This document shows, one piece after another, positions 9,514 through 17,405 of a DNA stretch of 64,000 bases; positions within the stretch are counted from its first letter, which is position 1; each line of letters begins with the position of its first letter. The stretch comes from an uncultured Buttiauxella sp. GTDB taxonomy: Bacteria; Pseudomonadota; Gammaproteobacteria; Enterobacterales; Enterobacteriaceae. Location: positions 123,738-187,737 of the forward strand of contig CAMLJN010000006.1 in the NCBI GenBank assembly GCA_946480445.1, in the 5' to 3' direction. The notes beneath the pieces are model-generated. The model did no database searches. It was not told the origin of the DNA and was given only the letters and a program-made list of their open reading frames with translations. The position numbers were made by a program, and so were the translations under genes.

Positions 9514-9810
9514 ATGTCAAACATGGTTTTTTGTCGCGGCTGCGGCAAACAGTTGCATGAAACTGCACACGCATGCCCGCACTGCGGAGCACCTAATCAG
9601 GCTGTGGGCAGCAAAAGCCGCATTACCGCCGCCGTACTCGCCTTTTTCCTGGGATGGTTTGGCGCGCACAAATTCTATTTAGGCAAAGCCGGTCAGGGCA
9701 TTTTATATCTTCTGTTTTTCTGGACGGGGATCCCGGCGATCATTGCCTTTGTTGAATTCATTATTTATCTGTGCAACAGCGACGCCGATTTCGCCAGAAA
9801 GTACGGCTAA
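9514..9810 (+). CDS. zinc-ribbon TM2-domain membrane protein
   Basis: A 98-residue protein with a zinc ribbon (Cys7, Cys10, Cys21, Cys24) followed by a TM2 domain: two hydrophobic segments (about 37-50 and 60-88) joined around the conserved FLGWFGAHKFYLGKAGQG stretch. TM2 proteins are common but of unknown function. The gene lies between cueR and copA, where E. coli carries glsA and ybaT. It has its own terminator (9832-9851) and AGGGA 7 bases before ATG 9514; a second ATG at 9523 with AGGA upstream is also possible. Nothing links it to copper beyond position. Confidence 0.8.
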   Translation: MSNMVFCRGCGKQLHETAHACPHCGAPNQAVGSKSRITAAVLAFFLGWFGAHKFYLGKAGQGILYLLFFWTGIPAIIAFVEFIIYLCNSDADFARKYG

Positions 9811-9831
9811 AATACATCCTCATCTTATCCG

Positions 9832-9857
9832 GGGCCTCATTATTGAGGCCCTTTTAC
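9832..9857 (+). terminator. terminator of the TM2 gene
   Basis: GGGCCTCA and TGAGGCCC form an 8-bp stem with a 4-base loop, followed by CTTTTACTTT. Confidence 0.8.
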
Positions 9858-9922
9858 TTTGCATGGCAGGCACAGGTGTCCGGCGCGGCCATCGCGCTTT
9901 TTTACTCCCCAACATGAAAAAC

Positions 9923-9953
9923 TTGACCTTCCCCTGACTGGAAGGTTTAGGCT
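9923..9953 (+). promoter_or_regulatory. copA promoter with CueR operator
   Basis: The -35 TTGACC (9923-9928) and -10 TAGGCT (9948-9953) are separated by 19 bases, the over-long spacer typical of MerR-family promoters. The spacer holds the dyad ACCTTCCCC...GGAAGGT (9926-9946), almost the same as the E. coli copA CueR box. Confidence 0.92.
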
Positions 9954-9983
9954 TACAGCATTCCAGAAAAAAGGAGTCTGAAG

Positions 9984-10198
9984 ATGTCCCAAATTATCGA
10001 TCTCAATCTTGACGGCCTGAGCTGCGGCCACTGCGTTAAACGCGTGAAAGAAAGTCTTGAGCAGCGCGCCGATGTTGAACTTGCCGAAGTCACCCAAACC
10101 CACGCCCGCGTCACCGGCAGCGCCTCCGCTGACGCGCTGATCGACACGGTGAAACAGGCAGGCTACGCCGCAGAAGTTGCCAGCCACCCAAAGGCTGA
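9984..10198 (+). other. CopA(Z) copper chaperone made by programmed -1 frameshift
   Basis: In E. coli, copA yields a 70-residue chaperone by -1 frameshifting at CCCAAAG. The same heptamer is at 10187-10193, in phase C-CCA-AAG (codons 69-70). After the slip the next codons are GGC and TGA (stop 10196-10198), so the product would be 71 residues: the first metal-binding domain ending in Gly, as in E. coli. The conserved position and stop make this likely; I did not model the downstream stimulatory structure. Confidence 0.8.
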
Positions 10199-12491
10199 AC
10201 CGCTGACAGATGAGTCATCAATCCCGTCGGAAGCCCTGACAGCGGTCGAACCTTCGCTTCCGGCAGCCACCGATATTGATGACAGCCAGCAGCTGTTGAT
10301 CGACGGGATGAGCTGCGCGAGCTGCGTCAGCCGGGTACAGACTGCTTTGCAAAATGTTCCCGGCGTCAGCCTGGCACGGGTAAACCTTGCCGAGCGCAGC
10401 GCCCTGGTGATGGGCACTGCCTCCGCCGAATCCTTAATTCAGGCCGTGGAAGGCGCAGGCTACGGTGCCGAAGCCATCGAAGATGATGCCAAACGGCGTG
10501 AGCGCCAGCTCGAAACCGCAAACGCCGCGGTAAAACGCTTCCGCTGGCAGGCCATTTTAGCCCTGGCGGTGGGCATTCCGGTGATGGTATGGGGAATGCT
10601 GGGCGATAATATGATGCTCACCGAGGCCAACCGTTCGCTGTGGATGACTATCGGCGTGATGACGCTGGCGGTGATGGTTGTGGCCGGCGGGCATTTTTAC
10701 CGCAGCGCCTGGCGCAGCCTGATGAACCGCACGGCCACCATGGACACGCTTGTCGCCCTCGGGACCGGGGCCGCCTGGCTGTATTCCATATCGGTCAATA
10801 TCTGGCCGCAGCATTTCCCGATGGAGGCCCGCCACCTCTATTACGAAGCCAGCGCGATGATTATCGGCCTGATTAACCTCGGACATATGCTGGAGCAGCG
10901 CGCTCGTCAGCGCTCGTCTAAAGCGCTCGAACGCCTGCTGGATTTAACCCCGCCGACCGCTCGTGTGGTAACGGAAGAAGGCGAAAAAGCTCTCCCGCTG
11001 GCTGAAGTAACCGCCGGAATGACGCTGCGCCTCACCACGGGTGATCGCGTCCCTGTAGACGGCGAGATTACGCAGGGCGAGGCCTGGTTTGACGAGGCCA
11101 TGCTGACCGGCGAACCGGTTCCACAACAAAAAGCAGACGGCGACACCGTACACGCGGGAACAGTCGTGCAGGACGGCAGCGTGCTGTTCCGGGCTACCGC
11201 GACGGGCAGCCATACCACTCTCTCACGCATTATTCGCATGGTGCGCCAGGCGCAGAGCAGCAAACCTGAAATCGGTCAGCTGGCGGATAAAATCTCTGCC
11301 GTCTTTGTGCCGGTGGTGGTGGTGATTGCGCTGTTTAGCGCAGCCGTGTGGTACTTCGTCGGCCCTGCCCCGCAACTTGTTTATACCCTGGTGATTGCCA
11401 CCACGGTGCTGATTATTGCCTGCCCTTGTGCGCTGGGCCTGGCCACGCCGATGTCGATTATTTCAGGCGTTGGACGAGCGGCAGAGTTTGGCGTGCTGGT
11501 GCGCGATGCGGATGCCTTACAGCGGGCCAGTACGCTCGACACCCTGGTCTTTGACAAAACCGGGACGCTGACCGAGGGCAAGCCTCAGGTGGTGGCGGTG
11601 ACCGCTCAGGGCAACATAGCAGAAAGCGAAGCGCTGAAGCTGGCTGCGGCACTTGAGCAAGGTTCCAGCCATCCGCTGGCCCGGGCAATTCTCGACAAAG
11701 CGGGTGACGCGACGCTTGCCCAGGTCACGGCTTTCCGCACTCTGCGTGGCCTTGGCGTTAGCGGTGAAGTGGACGGACAAAGGCTGCTGCTGGGCAACAA
11801 GGCGCTGCTTGATGAGCAGAACGTGGATACCCAGCCGCTGGCGCAGGAAATTGAGGCTCAGGCAAGCCGGGGCGCAACCCCTGTCCTGCTGGCGGTAAAC
11901 GGTAAACTGACCGCCCTCTTCGCCATCCGGGATCCTTTGCGGGCAGATAGCGTAAGCGCCCTGCAACGGTTGCACCGCAACGGCTATCGTCTGGTGATGC
12001 TTACCGGCGATAACCCAACCACGGCGAATGCCATCGCGCAGGAAGCCGGGATTGATGAGGTGATTGCCGGAGTACTGCCGGACGGCAAGGCTGAGGCCAT
12101 TAAGAAATTGCAGCTGCAGGGGCGTCAGGTTGCCATGATTGGCGACGGCATTAACGATGCGCCGGCGCTGGCCCAGGCAGAAGTGGGCATCGCCATGGGT
12201 GGCGGCAGCGACGTTGCCATTGAAACCGCGGCCATTACGCTGATGCGCCATAGCCTTGTTGGCGTTGCCGATGCGCTGGCCATCTCAAAAGCCACGCTGC
12301 GAAATATGAAGCAGAATCTGATGGGAGCCTTTGTTTATAACGTGCTGGGGATCCCGATTGCCGCAGGCGTGCTCTATCCGCTAACCGGCACGCTGCTCAA
12401 TCCGGTTGTGGCCGGGGCAGCTATGGCGCTCTCATCCATTACCGTGGTAAGCAACGCCAACCGCCTGCTGCGCTATAAGCCAAAAGACTGA
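9984..12491 (+). CDS. copA: Cu(I)-exporting P1B-type ATPase CopA
   Basis: CopA pumps Cu(I) from the cytoplasm to the periplasm. The 835-residue protein has two heavy-metal-binding domains (Cys14/Cys17 in SCGHC; Cys111/Cys114 in SCASC), the P1B transmembrane helices, the actuator TGEP motif, the membrane copper site Cys480-Pro-Cys482, the phosphorylated Asp524 in DKTGT, the SSHPLA block and [10 protein letters not shown]. All catalytic residues are intact. It is expressed from the CueR promoter at 9923-9953. A CCCAAAG slippery site at 10187-10193 should give the short chaperone CopA(Z). E. coli copA is 834 residues. The gene ends before an IS-like remnant. Confidence 0.96.
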   Translation: MSQIIDLNLDGLSCGHCVKRVKESLEQRADVELAEVTQTHARVTGSASADALIDTVKQAGYAAEVASHPKAEPLTDESSIPSEALTAVEPSLPAATDIDDSQQLLIDGMSCASCVSRVQTALQNVPGVSLARVNLAERSALVMGTASAESLIQAVEGAGYGAEAIEDDAKRRERQLETANAAVKRFRWQAILALAVGIPVMVWGMLGDNMMLTEANRSLWMTIGVMTLAVMVVAGGHFYRSAWRSLMNRTATMDTLVALGTGAAWLYSISVNIWPQHFPMEARHLYYEASAMIIGLINLGHMLEQRARQRSSKALERLLDLTPPTARVVTEEGEKALPLAEVTAGMTLRLTTGDRVPVDGEITQGEAWFDEAMLTGEPVPQQKADGDTVHAGTVVQDGSVLFRATATGSHTTLSRIIRMVRQAQSSKPEIGQLADKISAVFVPVVVVIALFSAAVWYFVGPAPQLVYTLVIATTVLIIACPCALGLATPMSIISGVGRAAEFGVLVRDADALQRASTLDTLVFDKTGTLTEGKPQVVAVTAQGNIAESEALKLAAALEQGSSHPLARAILDKAGDATLAQVTAFRTLRGLGVSGEVDGQRLLLGNKALLDEQNVDTQPLAQEIEAQASRGATPVLLAVNGKLTALFAIRDPLRADSVSALQRLHRNGYRLVMLTGDNPTTANAIAQEAGIDEVIAGVLPDGKAEAIKKLQLQGRQVAMIGDGINDAPALAQAEVGIAMGGGSDVAIETAAITLMRHSLVGVADALAISKATLRNMKQNLMGAFVYNVLGIPIAAGVLYPLTGTLLNPVVAGAAMALSSITVVSNANRLLRYKPKD

Positions 12492-12559
12492 ATGCACGGG
12501 GGCGCTGCGCTTATCAGACCGGCCACTTATTATCCTGCCTGACTGCGAGTAGCAGCGCA

Positions 12560-12688
12560 TTACCTCAACCAAATCTGCATCAGCTGCTTGTTAACGCCCA
12601 TAGCCTTAACAAGCAGCTGGTCGGATACTTCAGCAACAGAATAACCACCTTTGGCAAAAGGGCAGATATCTTCTTCCTTAAATTCAGA
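12560..12688 (-). pseudogene. remnant of an IS3-family OrfA (helix-turn-helix part)
   Basis: Read on the minus strand, this stretch encodes 42 residues beginning SEFKEEDICPFAKGGYSVAE and ending GVNKQLMQIWLR before a stop. EFK...GYSVAEV...GVNKQLxxIW resembles the N-terminal helix-turn-helix of IS3-group OrfA proteins, with about eight extra residues in the middle. There is no start, no leucine zipper and no OrfB, and no flanking terminal repeats are evident. It lies in the 271-base gap between copA and the A+T-rich gene. The match is by eye and could be chance. Confidence 0.45.
12581..12619. repeat. perfect 14-bp inverted repeat inside the OrfA remnant
   Basis: CAGCTGCTTGTTAA (12581-12594) and TTAACAAGCAGCTG (12606-12619) are exact reverse complements around an 11-base spacer. 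One arm supplies the residues that look inserted in the OrfA remnant, so it may be an inverted duplication. There is no T run, so it is not an obvious terminator. Confidence 0.8.
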
Positions 12689-12762
12689 TGTAATTCATGG
12701 TTTGCCCGCAGCGCGTCTGAACGATGAGCTGTACAGATAGCCCAACGGGGCGAGCCGTTTGT

Positions 12763-13584
12763 TCAGTTGGCCTGTTTATCCTTATTCTGAGCACTTTTAA
12801 GTGCGATCTCCTTCGCTAACTCCAGCGTGTTAGCTGGCATTTGCCATTTCCTGTCATGCGCAAATTTAATGTTATTGTCATTATTAAACCCAGCGAGTAA
12901 AGCTTTAGCTACAAATCTCGAACAATTATGACTTAATATATTAAACTTATGCTCCCCAGAGCTGTTAATATGATCCTCCATTTTTTCAACATTAAGGTCA
13001 TGCAGATATACTATACTCTCATCCTGAAGCATATCGCCCCAATGCTTCATCTCATTGAAAATTTCGAACGCAATTCCGTCTCGATCATTTTTAATAAAAC
13101 GACCCTCTTTGTCATTACCATACACAGAATATATACTAAACCTATCATTTCCATGATGGATAACAATAACACTATGTGCAGATTTTTTAAAACTTAGCAA
13201 CGCAACATTATTATTTTTTTCAGCCAGCTTATTAATAATGCCTCTGGCCCTGTCAGAGACAGTATGTTCATTAATTTTGACACTATGCTTTGCTGTTTTA
13301 GCTTCAGAGAACCAAGATCTAATACCACGAAGAAACTTATGATCCTTTGAATCAACACCTGGAGAATCATTACCGTTCTGTTTTATATTTTCCGATAAAT
13401 CAGTAGATACTGGCGGTTTACCAGCCTTACGAAGGCCTGAAGCAACGGGTATATTTTCTACATATTTTATTTTATCAATAACGCCACCAGCGTCAATCTC
13501 ACTTCTGTTTCCCTTTGACGTAAGGTCACATATCCCTCTGACCCCACAAAAAAAACGGTTAATACTAAAATTATTCAACTTCAT
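12763..13584 (-). CDS. A+T-rich accessory protein, possibly an effector with an LRAT/NlpC-like fold
   Basis: I do not recognise this 273-residue protein as a named family. It is much richer in A+T than its neighbours (about 30% G+C in sampled lines) and lies where E. coli has ybaQ, so it was probably acquired. The N-terminal about 115 residues are polar and low in complexity; the C-terminal domain is compact. A segment AHSVIVIHHGNDRFSIYS (His) precedes NILSHNCSRFVAKAL (Asn-Cys), the order and spacing style of circularly permuted NlpC/P60 or LRAT-like enzymes (compare NCEHFV). That is an inference. There is no signal peptide or membrane helix; the layout would suit a secreted effector. ATG 13584 has AGGA 7 bases upstream. 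No partner gene is adjacent. Confidence 0.6.
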   Translation of the reverse strand: MKLNNFSINRFFCGVRGICDLTSKGNRSEIDAGGVIDKIKYVENIPVASGLRKAGKPPVSTDLSENIKQNGNDSPGVDSKDHKFLRGIRSWFSEAKTAKHSVKINEHTVSDRARGIINKLAEKNNNVALLSFKKSAHSVIVIHHGNDRFSIYSVYGNDKEGRFIKNDRDGIAFEIFNEMKHWGDMLQDESIVYLHDLNVEKMEDHINSSGEHKFNILSHNCSRFVAKALLAGFNNDNNIKFAHDRKWQMPANTLELAKEIALKSAQNKDKQAN

Positions 13585-13930
13585 ATCTATCCTCACTTAT
13601 AAAAACAATAAATAAAAAACCATCATAAAACACCATTACACAGTGCTTCTTCAATAGAGAACGCTCTTGATTATCAATCATATGTTTATAATGCTTTTAT
13701 AACATATAAGACCTTTTCTGCCTTGCATAAATCAATCATGGTTAAGCGTTCTAATGGAGTGATTTGATCTACTCTGACTGGCAAACATCATCACAACTGG
13801 GTAAATATTTTCACTGTTTCGATGCGCCGAAAAGAACGGAAAACCGCGACACCTCCAGAACAAATAAGCATAAATTTGCACCTTATCCCACACAGCGGTA
13901 GCATGACTTTTTTGCCAGGGAATCTGATAT
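13585..13930. other. A+T-rich intergenic region upstream of the accessory gene and ybaP
   Basis: This 346-base stretch separates two divergent genes. It holds an imperfect inverted repeat at 13680-13707 (ATATGTT...AACATAT arms) that could be an operator or hairpin for the accessory gene. I see no other gene or RNA. Confidence 0.5.
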
Positions 13931-14731
13931 ATGGGTCTGCTCCAGCGAATTAGCTCACTGTTTTCAAGCCTCTCCACCCCGACCTATCCCTGGCCCGCGC
14001 TTGACGTTGTGCTTCCTGGCGACCGCCATTTTCATCTGGTAGGCAGTATCCATATGGGCACCCGAGATATGGCCCCCTTATCCGGGCGTTTGCTCGATAA
14101 GCTGCGTAAAGCCGATGCGTTAATCGTTGAGGCCGATATTACCGGGGGCGCATCACCTTTTGCGAACGACGGCAATGAGCGGCCTCTTGAGCAGCGTCTG
14201 TCCGCCGACGACTGGCAGCGGGTTGTTTCCCTGGCACAGGAGATGGGGATCGCGCTCGAGAGCCTCAATACTCAGCAAGCCTGGCAAATTGCCTTAACCT
14301 TGCAGGCTCATCAGGCCCAGCGCCTGGGCCTACGCCCCGAGTACGGCATTGATTATCAGCTGCTGGAGGCGGCAAAAGATCTCTGCGTTCCGATCGTTGA
14401 ACTTGAGGGGGCGCAAAACCAGATTGATATTCTGCTGCAGCTTCCTGACGGTGGTATACCGCTGCTGACCGACACGCTGACCCACTGGCATACTAATGCC
14501 CGCCTGCTGCAAATGATGATTAGCTGGTGGCTGGAGTCCCCGCCCAGGCAGGAAAAAGTCGTGCTGCCGAGCACCTTTGGCGATGAGCTCTACGACGTGC
14601 TTATGCATCAGCGAAACCGCCAGTGGCTGACTTTCCTGCGGCAGCTTCCCGCCGGTCACTATGTCGTGGCCGTCGGGGCACTCCATTTATATGGCGAAGG
14701 AAACTTGCCTGAGTTGCTGAAAAATAGCTAA
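13931..14731 (+). CDS. ybaP: TraB/GumN-family protein YbaP
   Basis: A 266-residue TraB/GumN-family protein matching E. coli YbaP. It shows the HLVGSIHMGTRDMAPL block near residues 35-50, the EADIT segment, a GIDYQLLE block, and the family-typical C-terminal VVAVGALHLYGEGNLPELL. The GxxH and ALHL histidines are thought to form the active centre of this putative metalloprotease-like family; the role is unproven. The last base of its stop codon is where the convergent chiX RNA ends. In E. coli, chiX also lies between ybaP and ybaK. Confidence 0.9.
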   Translation: MGLLQRISSLFSSLSTPTYPWPALDVVLPGDRHFHLVGSIHMGTRDMAPLSGRLLDKLRKADALIVEADITGGASPFANDGNERPLEQRLSADDWQRVVSLAQEMGIALESLNTQQAWQIALTLQAHQAQRLGLRPEYGIDYQLLEAAKDLCVPIVELEGAQNQIDILLQLPDGGIPLLTDTLTHWHTNARLLQMMISWWLESPPRQEKVVLPSTFGDELYDVLMHQRNRQWLTFLRQLPAGHYVVAVGALHLYGEGNLPELLKNS

Positions 14732-14814
14732 AAAAATGGCCAATATTGCTATTGGCCCGTCAAAGAGGAATAAATTTATTATTGTAGTTATTTCGTTCGA
14801 TTTCTCGACCGAAG
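14731..14814 (-). ncRNA. chiX: ChiX (MicM/SroB) small RNA
   Basis: ChiX is an Hfq-bound small RNA that silences the chitoporin gene chiP and dpiBA. Read on the minus strand, the seed TTCCTCTTTGACGGGC (14755-14770) matches E. coli ChiX. The terminator stem GGCCAATA/TATTGGCC (14738-14757) is followed by a run of U. An A/U-rich single-stranded part (AATAATAAATTTA) precedes the seed. The 5' stem-loop differs from E. coli in sequence but keeps its form (TTCGGTCGA, loop GAAA, TCGAACGAA; 14792-14813). With -10-like GACAAT at 14820-14825 the 5' end falls near 14814, giving 84 nt, the E. coli length. The position between ybaP and ybaK is also conserved. Confidence 0.9.
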
Positions 14815-14940
14815 CTGGAATTGTCGCTCAATGTGACGATTAACGCTATCACTATTAAGCAGCAGTATAGTATCTGTAAAACATATCAGCTGGATTACTT
14901 ATCTGTGCGTTTTTGAGACAACTTTACCTGGAAGGAAGAC

Positions 14941-15420
14941 ATGACCCCTGCCGTAAAACTCCTCGAAAAAAATAACATTCTCTTTCAGCTCCACGCCTAC
15001 GACCACGATCCCCATGAAACAAACTTTGGCGACGAGGTGGTGCGCAAACTGGGACTGAATGCTGAGCAGGTTTATAAGACACTGCTGGTGGCCATCAATG
15101 GCGATATGAAGCATCTGGCCGTGGCGATAACGCCGGTTGCCGGGCAGCTGGATCTGAAGAAAGTAGCGAAGGCGCTGGGCGCCAAAAAAGTCGATATGGC
15201 CAACCCGATGGTCGCACAGCGCGTCACCGGCTATTTAGTCGGCGGCATCAGCCCGCTTGGGCAGAAGAAACGCCTGCCGACGGTGATTGATGCCCCGGCA
15301 AAAGAGTTCGACGTGATTTACATTTCCGGCGGCAAACGCGGGTTAGATATTGAGCTGGCGGCAGGCGATCTGGCTAAGCTGCTTAATGCAACCTTTGCCG
15401 ATATCGCCCGCCGGGATTAA
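14941..15420 (+). CDS. ybaK: Cys-tRNA(Pro)/Cys-tRNA(Cys) deacylase YbaK
   Basis: YbaK is a trans-editing enzyme that hydrolyses Cys mischarged on tRNA-Pro. The 159-residue protein fits the YbaK family: the catalytic lysine in QVYKTLLV (about residue 46), the GAKKVDMA block, and [12 protein letters not shown]. Length equals that of E. coli YbaK. ATG 14941 follows GGAAGGAAG. The upstream 209 bases carry the chiX gene and its promoter on the opposite strand. It converges with ushA; a hairpin at 15514-15552 lies between them. Confidence 0.94.
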   Translation: MTPAVKLLEKNNILFQLHAYDHDPHETNFGDEVVRKLGLNAEQVYKTLLVAINGDMKHLAVAITPVAGQLDLKKVAKALGAKKVDMANPMVAQRVTGYLVGGISPLGQKKRLPTVIDAPAKEFDVIYISGGKRGLDIELAAGDLAKLLNATFADIARRD

Positions 15421-15513
15421 CGGACAGGCGGCCCACGGTGAAATAAGCAGAGTGCCCGGTAAAAAGACTGAACGCCCTCACCGACTATGCAGAAAGCTCA
15501 GGTGGGCACCCCT

Positions 15514-15552
15514 CACCCCCTCTCTTCGGACCGTACACGGCAGAGAGGGGTG
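15514..15552. terminator. hairpin between convergent ybaK and ushA
   Basis: CACCCCCTCTCT (15514-15525) and AGAGAGGGGTG (15542-15552) pair with one unpaired base; the loop holds the palindrome CCGTACACGG. No clear T run follows on either side. It probably ends the two converging transcripts. Confidence 0.5.
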
Positions 15553-15562
15553 GAGGAGAAGG

Positions 15563-17215
15563 TTAGCGCCAGCTTACCTCGCCTTTGGGTTCGTAAGCGT
15601 TCACATCCAGTGGTGAGTTTTGCTCGATGTATTCCTTCAGCACCTCGGCATCCACAAACCCGGTATTCACATAGCCCGGTTTTTTATCAATGGCAGGATA
15701 GCTGTCGCCGCCGGTAGCGTTAAAACTTAACGTGGCCATGCGGTAGGTTTTAGCCGGGTCAATCGGCTCGCCCTTGATCTTCAATTCCTGCAAATTGCCG
15801 CCTGCGGACACAAAGCTCACGTTGGCAAACTGCGGGTAGGCTCCGGAATCCGGGGTTTTCTTTGCCACCGCCGTCAGATACTCAACGACCTCTTTGCCTG
15901 ACATATCGACATAAGCTACGGTATTGCCAAACGGCTGCACCTTCAGTACGTCTTTATAAGAGATGTCGCCCGCTTCGATAGAGTCGCGAACGCCGCCGCC
16001 GCTCATCACCGCAAAATCTGCGCTGGTACGCGCTATTTGCGCGGCAAGCAGCACGCGCGCAAGGTTGGTTTGCACAAAGCGAACTTTGCTGCGGTCCCCT
16101 TCCAGATGCCCGTTCACGCTGCCCACTTTCACTTTAAGCTGCGCCTGACCTTTGTTCTGGAATGGCGTCAGCAGTGAGAGCATCTGCTGATTCTCGGCAA
16201 TTTTCGGCGTGTAAAGTACGCGCTCACTTTCGCCGTTGTCGTAGGTGATTTTCTTCTTCAGGTTAATCGGTATGAGCTGATAGCGAACCAGCTTCATCTC
16301 GCCGTTACGGAACTCAAAGTCCGCACGGCCAACATATTTGCCCCACTCGTGGGCCTGAACAATCCAGATGCCGTTTTGTTTATCAGGGGCGCAGGGCGTA
16401 CCCGGCACGTAATCCACCTGTTTTTTGTTTTCGGAAGCCATACAGACAGGATTTTGTGAGTGACCGCCCACAATCATGGTCAGCGCGCCCGCAGGCAGGC
16501 TACGCGCCATTTCAACGTCACCCGGCGCGTTTGAACCGTGGTCGCCATTATCGTAGTGGCCCATATGGGTCGCCGCGATAATCACGTCGGGTTTTTCGTT
16601 GGCCTGCAGGTCCTGAATCACCAGCTTCGCTTCGTCGGCCGGTTTGCGGAATTCAATATCGGTAAAGAACTCAGGGTTGCCAATTTTTGCGGTGTCGTCG
16701 GTTGTCAGGCCGATCACGGCAATTTTGATCCCCTGCGGTTTGAAAATGGCCCAGGGCTTAAATAGCCGCTCGCCGGTGCTTTTCTGATAAATATTGGCGG
16801 ACAGCAGCGGGAACTTCGCCCATTTTTCCTGTTGACGCAACACGGTCAGCGGATTGTCGAACTCATGGTTTCCAACGGCCATCGCATCGTAGCCGATAAG
16901 GTTCATACCGCGAAAATCCGGCTCTGCATCCTGCAAATCGGACTCCGGGACACCGGTATTGATGTCACCGCCGGAGAGCAGCAGCACGCTACCACCTTCC
17001 TGTGCCACCTCTTTGCGTACGCTGTCCACCAGCGTTTTCTGCGCTGCCAGACCATATTCACCGTATTCATTACGCCAGAAATGCCCGTGATGGTCGTTGG
17101 TGTGCAGAATCGTGATGTTGTAGGTTTTATCTTTTTCCCACGCCAGCACTGAAGCGCTCGTAAAACTCAACGCCACCAGCAGTGACGAAGCCAGCCCTTT
17201 AATTGCGAACCGCAT
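15563..17215 (-). CDS. ushA: periplasmic UDP-sugar hydrolase / 5'-nucleotidase
   Basis: UshA degrades UDP-sugars and nucleotides in the periplasm. The 550-residue precursor has a signal peptide (MRFAIKGLASSLLVALSF...VLA, about 25 residues), then the dimetal phosphoesterase motifs ILHTNDHHGHF, GGDINTG, AVGNHEFD, ATHMGHY and IVGGHSQ, and a C-terminal substrate domain with VMSGGGVRDS and FNATGGDSY. Length equals that of E. coli UshA. ATG 17215 has GGAGA 7 bases upstream; the open frame continues 31 codons further without conservation. The divergent fsr lies 190 bases away. Confidence 0.95.
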   Translation of the reverse strand: MRFAIKGLASSLLVALSFTSASVLAWEKDKTYNITILHTNDHHGHFWRNEYGEYGLAAQKTLVDSVRKEVAQEGGSVLLLSGGDINTGVPESDLQDAEPDFRGMNLIGYDAMAVGNHEFDNPLTVLRQQEKWAKFPLLSANIYQKSTGERLFKPWAIFKPQGIKIAVIGLTTDDTAKIGNPEFFTDIEFRKPADEAKLVIQDLQANEKPDVIIAATHMGHYDNGDHGSNAPGDVEMARSLPAGALTMIVGGHSQNPVCMASENKKQVDYVPGTPCAPDKQNGIWIVQAHEWGKYVGRADFEFRNGEMKLVRYQLIPINLKKKITYDNGESERVLYTPKIAENQQMLSLLTPFQNKGQAQLKVKVGSVNGHLEGDRSKVRFVQTNLARVLLAAQIARTSADFAVMSGGGVRDSIEAGDISYKDVLKVQPFGNTVAYVDMSGKEVVEYLTAVAKKTPDSGAYPQFANVSFVSAGGNLQELKIKGEPIDPAKTYRMATLSFNATGGDSYPAIDKKPGYVNTGFVDAEVLKEYIEQNSPLDVNAYEPKGEVSWR

Positions 17216-17405
17216 TGAAAATCTCCATGTTCTTAAACCTGATGCGCACCAATAACAGAATGTTAGCAGCATAGACAAATAAGTTTTGCTAATTGCGACT
17301 TTCTTCAAATCTCTGCTGCAGGTATGTTAGCAGGGTAACTATCACAGGGGCACGCCTGCTGCCGCTTATAATAAACCTTCAGCACTCGACAATTATCAGG
17401 TGTTT

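Noticed and set aside
11517..12251. Minus-strand frame of 244 codons inside copA
   Set aside because: Antisense to conserved CopA catalytic motifs; no homology.
14738..14757. Hairpin after ybaP read as a ybaP terminator
   Set aside because: The T run is on the minus side only; it is the terminator of the convergent chiX RNA.
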